Positions 61,741-64,000 of a DNA stretch of 64,000 nucleotides are shown in pieces (the stretch's first letter is position 1; the number at the start of each line of letters is the position of its first letter). The notes under the pieces were generated by a model. It was given only the letters and a program-made list of their open reading frames with translations. It made no database searches and had not been told where the DNA came from. The stretch covers positions 186,001 through 250,000 of the forward strand of contig NZ_MVDE01000002.1 of assembly GCF_002843385.1 (NCBI RefSeq), written 5' to 3'. The translations under genes and the position numbers were made by a program. Source of the DNA: Labilibaculum manganireducens. GTDB lineage: Bacteria > Bacteroidota > Bacteroidia > Bacteroidales > Marinifilaceae.

Positions 61741-64000
61741 ATGAAAAAAAGTTTGTTTTCGATGTTAATCCTGTGTGTTATAGGATTACAGAGCGTTCTA
61801 GCTCAAAGTCGAGAAGTTTCAGGGGTGGTTACTTCAGCCGATGATGGGCTGTCTATCCCGGGAGTTTCCGTAATTGTTAAAGGTACAACCATCGGTACCA
61901 CTACTGATTTCGATGGTAACTACTCCTTAAATGTTCCAGCTGATGGAAAGGTTTTGGTCTTTTCTTTTGTTGGAATGACTATGCAGGAGTTAGAGATCAC
62001 CTCTTCTACAATCAATGTTGTAATGGAAACGGAATCTATTGGTGTGGATGAGGTTGTTGTTACTGCATTAGGAATTAAGAGATCAAAAAAAGCTCTTGGA
62101 TATGCTGTTCAGGATGTGAAAGCGGAAGATCTTCAAAAGACAGGTACTCCTGATTTAGCTAAAGCTCTTCAAGGAAAAGTAGCTGGTGTTGACATTAAGA
62201 TGTCAAGTGGTATGCCAGGTGCTTCTTCTCAAATTGTTATTAGAGGTTCAAGGTCATTTTCAGGAAATAATACTCCATTATATGTGATTGACGGTATGCC
62301 AGTTGCTAGTACTGCAGCTTATAGTACAGGTAATAGTACTGCTGGAGCAGACGTTTCTAATAGAGCATTGGATATCAATCCTAATGACATTGAATCTATT
62401 AACGTGCTGAAAGGACAGGCAGCCGCGGCATTGTATGGCCTTAGAGCTTCGAATGGTGTAGTTATTATTACTACAAAATCAGGAAAAGGTGGAGCAATAG
62501 GAAAAGCTGTTGTTTCGATCAATCAAACGACTAGTTTTGATGTTGTTTCCCGTACGCCAGATTATCAAAAAAAATGGTCGCAAGGTTCTGCAGGTAAATA
62601 TAGCCCCAGAACTTCAATGTCTTGGGGAGGTAAAATTTCAGAATTGCCTAATGATCCAACTTATGGAGGTAATGGGAATGGACATGAAGGAATGTACAGA
62701 GTACCTCAATTAGAAGATGCAGGATTAGATCCATGGGTAACGCCACAAGTATATAATAACTGGGATGATTATTTTGAAACTGGTTTTACTTCAACTACAG
62801 GTATTAACGTGAGCCAGGCTACTGAAAAAGGAAATTTTTCGGTAGGTGTAGGATATACTGACCAAGAAGGTATTGCTTTGAATACAGGAATGCAACGTTG
62901 GAATGCTAAAGCTGCTGCAGAGAGTAAACTTAACGAAAACTTCACTGTTGGTTTTTCATCTAACTTTGCAAAAACAACTGTTGATAAATTATCTGCCGGA
63001 AATGATGCTTCTATAGCAGGTGCTCTTTCTGCTCCAGCGAGTTACAATTTGAAAGGTATTCCTAATCATGCGCAGGGAGATCCATACAAGCAAATTTATT
63101 ATCGCTCTCTTACTTTTGATAATCCTTATTGGGTTCAGAATAACAATACATTTAATGAAGAAACAAATCGTTTCTATGGAAATGGGTTTGTCCAATATGC
63201 AAAGTCACTAGGTGACGGAATGGATTTAACGGTTAAGTATCAATTAGGTATGGATACATATACCACACATTATCAGGATATATTCGGATTTGGAAGTAAA
63301 GGAAAAACTGGTGAGATTAGTAATTATGGTGTTACGGATATGACTTACAATTCACTGCTGACTGCAAATTTCGATTGGACTATTAATGACGATTTTAGAT
63401 TGAATGTAATCGTTGGAAATGAGTTGAATCATAACAGAACAAAACAATACGATCAGTATGGTCAAGAATTCAACTTTGGAGGTTGGAATCATGTTCAAAA
63501 TGCAAATACAGTTACTGCAGGAGAGAAAAAATATAAAGACCGTACTGTTGGTGTTTTCTCAAGTGTTTCCTTGTCTTGGAAAGATATGATGTTCTTGAAT
63601 GTAACAGGTCGTAATGATGTTACTTCATCTATGCCAAGAGGTAATCGTTCATTCTTTTATCCTTCAGTTTCCTTAGGATTTGTAGCCTCGGAATTGGATG
63701 TTGTTAAAAATATCGATTGGTTAACATTTGCAAAAATCAGAGGATCTTATGCAGAGGTTGGACAAGCTGGAACTTACAAGGAGAATTTCTATGAAAAGCC
63801 TGGATACAGTGGTGGATTTTGGTCAGGAGAACCAATAACATACCCAATGGGAGGCGTAAGTTCTTATATTGCAAGTGATGTTTTGTACGATCCAAAGTTA
63901 AAGCCTCAGAATACCAAATCATATGAGTTAGGTATAAATCTAAAATTTGCGAAGAACAGAATTGGTATTGATTATACCTATTCAAGACAGAATGTTGAAG
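61741..64000 (+). CDS. susC: SusC/RagA-family TonB-linked outer-membrane protein (5' part)
   Basis: The frame opens at ATG 61741 and is still open at the right edge (about 753 residues visible). The signal peptide is about 1-22 (IGLQSVLAQ), then a carboxypeptidase-regulatory-like domain (about 25-105, GVSVIVKGTTIGTTTDFDG). TonB-box and plug motifs follow: DEVVVTALGIKRSKKALGYA, IVIRGSRSFSGNNTPLYVID and AAAALYGLRASNGVVIITTK. The ALGIKR plug start and Ser-rich strands fit the SusC group for proteins or glycans of unknown type. A SusD partner is expected beyond the window. Confidence 0.95.
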   Translation, partial: MKKSLFSMLILCVIGLQSVLAQSREVSGVVTSADDGLSIPGVSVIVKGTTIGTTTDFDGNYSLNVPADGKVLVFSFVGMTMQELEITSSTINVVMETESIGVDEVVVTALGIKRSKKALGYAVQDVKAEDLQKTGTPDLAKALQGKVAGVDIKMSSGMPGASSQIVIRGSRSFSGNNTPLYVIDGMPVASTAAYSTGNSTAGADVSNRALDINPNDIESINVLKGQAAAALYGLRASNGVVIITTKSGKGGAIGKAVVSINQTTSFDVVSRTPDYQKKWSQGSAGKYSPRTSMSWGGKISELPNDPTYGGNGNGHEGMYRVPQLEDAGLDPWVTPQVYNNWDDYFETGFTSTTGINVSQATEKGNFSVGVGYTDQEGIALNTGMQRWNAKAAAESKLNENFTVGFSSNFAKTTVDKLSAGNDASIAGALSAPASYNLKGIPNHAQGDPYKQIYYRSLTFDNPYWVQNNNTFNEETNRFYGNGFVQYAKSLGDGMDLTVKYQLGMDTYTTHYQDIFGFGSKGKTGEISNYGVTDMTYNSLLTANFDWTINDDFRLNVIVGNELNHNRTKQYDQYGQEFNFGGWNHVQNANTVTAGEKKYKDRTVGVFSSVSLSWKDMMFLNVTGRNDVTSSMPRGNRSFFYPSVSLGFVASELDVVKNIDWLTFAKIRGSYAEVGQAGTYKENFYEKPGYSGGFWSGEPITYPMGGVSSYIASDVLYDPKLKPQNTKSYELGINLKFAKNRIGIDYTYSRQNVE

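Noticed and set aside
1-64000. tRNA, rRNA or riboswitch genes
   Set aside because: No cloverleaf, rRNA segment or familiar riboswitch core was recognised on reading either strand. A covariance-model scan was not possible.

Overview
The window looks like a stretch of chromosome from a marine-type Bacteroidota, most likely order Bacteroidales/Marinilabiliales (Labilibaculum/Marinifilum-like; the genus is inference). The grounds are low GC, SusC/SusD pairs, a hybrid two-component sensor, TAnnTTTG-type promoter boxes, lipoproteins with Bacteroidota-style signal peptides, an almost complete lack of Shine-Dalgarno sequences, and Bacteroidota-specific families (DUF6089, DUF4924, two-CW). No rRNA or tRNA gene, CRISPR array or intact transposase was seen.

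Layout. 1-6.7 kb: housekeeping genes (partial mutY, an HU-family protein, a 30-residue bS22/mS38-like ribosomal protein, rng, a DsbD-type reductase, a COG2509 flavoprotein). 6.7-15.8 kb: a PAS histidine kinase, then a LacI-controlled sugar locus made of a TonB-dependent receptor without SusD, a P-loop kinase, a GH13_18 sucrose-phosphorylase-type enzyme and an MFS permease. 15.8-17.9 kb: small genes (two-CW protein, DUF4269, a DNPH1-like nucleotide hydrolase, a secreted protein). 18.1-34.1 kb: a complete fructan utilisation locus resembling the Bacteroides thetaiotaomicron levan locus (BT1754-BT1765). It holds a sugar porter, a PfkB fructokinase, SusC, SusD, a GH32 homologue that has lost two of three catalytic residues, a DUF5018 surface lipoprotein, two intact GH32 enzymes, and a convergent hybrid sensor with a periplasmic sugar-binding domain. 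34.8-38.1 kb: an iron-uptake operon with a membrane-anchored DtxR-FeoA fusion and a FeoB split into separate GTPase and permease genes.

38.2-47.4 kb is a long minus-strand housekeeping block (DUF4097-like protein, lnt, DMT permease, DUF4924, S4 protein, pth, L25, prs, engB, manA, Dabb protein). 47.5-50.2 kb has udk, a 3'-5' exonuclease and a lipoprotein. 50.2-51.8 kb is the oddest stretch. A strong hairpin is followed by a frameshifted remnant of the 3' end of the neighbouring alpha/beta hydrolase gene, then seven units of an exactly 42-bp, indel-free degenerate tandem repeat, then the intact hydrolase, then a 163-bp MITE-like inverted-repeat element. 51.9-60.7 kb holds pdxJ, a CBS protein, nadK and the conserved envelope cluster DUF6089-uppS-bamA-ompH-ompH-murI. 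A gamma carbonic anhydrase gene and the first 2.26 kb of another SusC gene close the window.

How the genes work together. In the fructan locus the two GH32 lipoproteins, SusD and the DUF5018 protein should capture and cut fructan at the surface, SusC imports oligosaccharides, the porter and fructokinase handle fructose, and the sensor probably detects fructose in the periplasm. In the LacI locus a disaccharide would enter through the receptor, cross the inner membrane by the MFS permease and be phosphorolysed in the cytoplasm. The P-loop kinase suggests that the second product is a phosphorylatable non-sugar or sugar acceptor.
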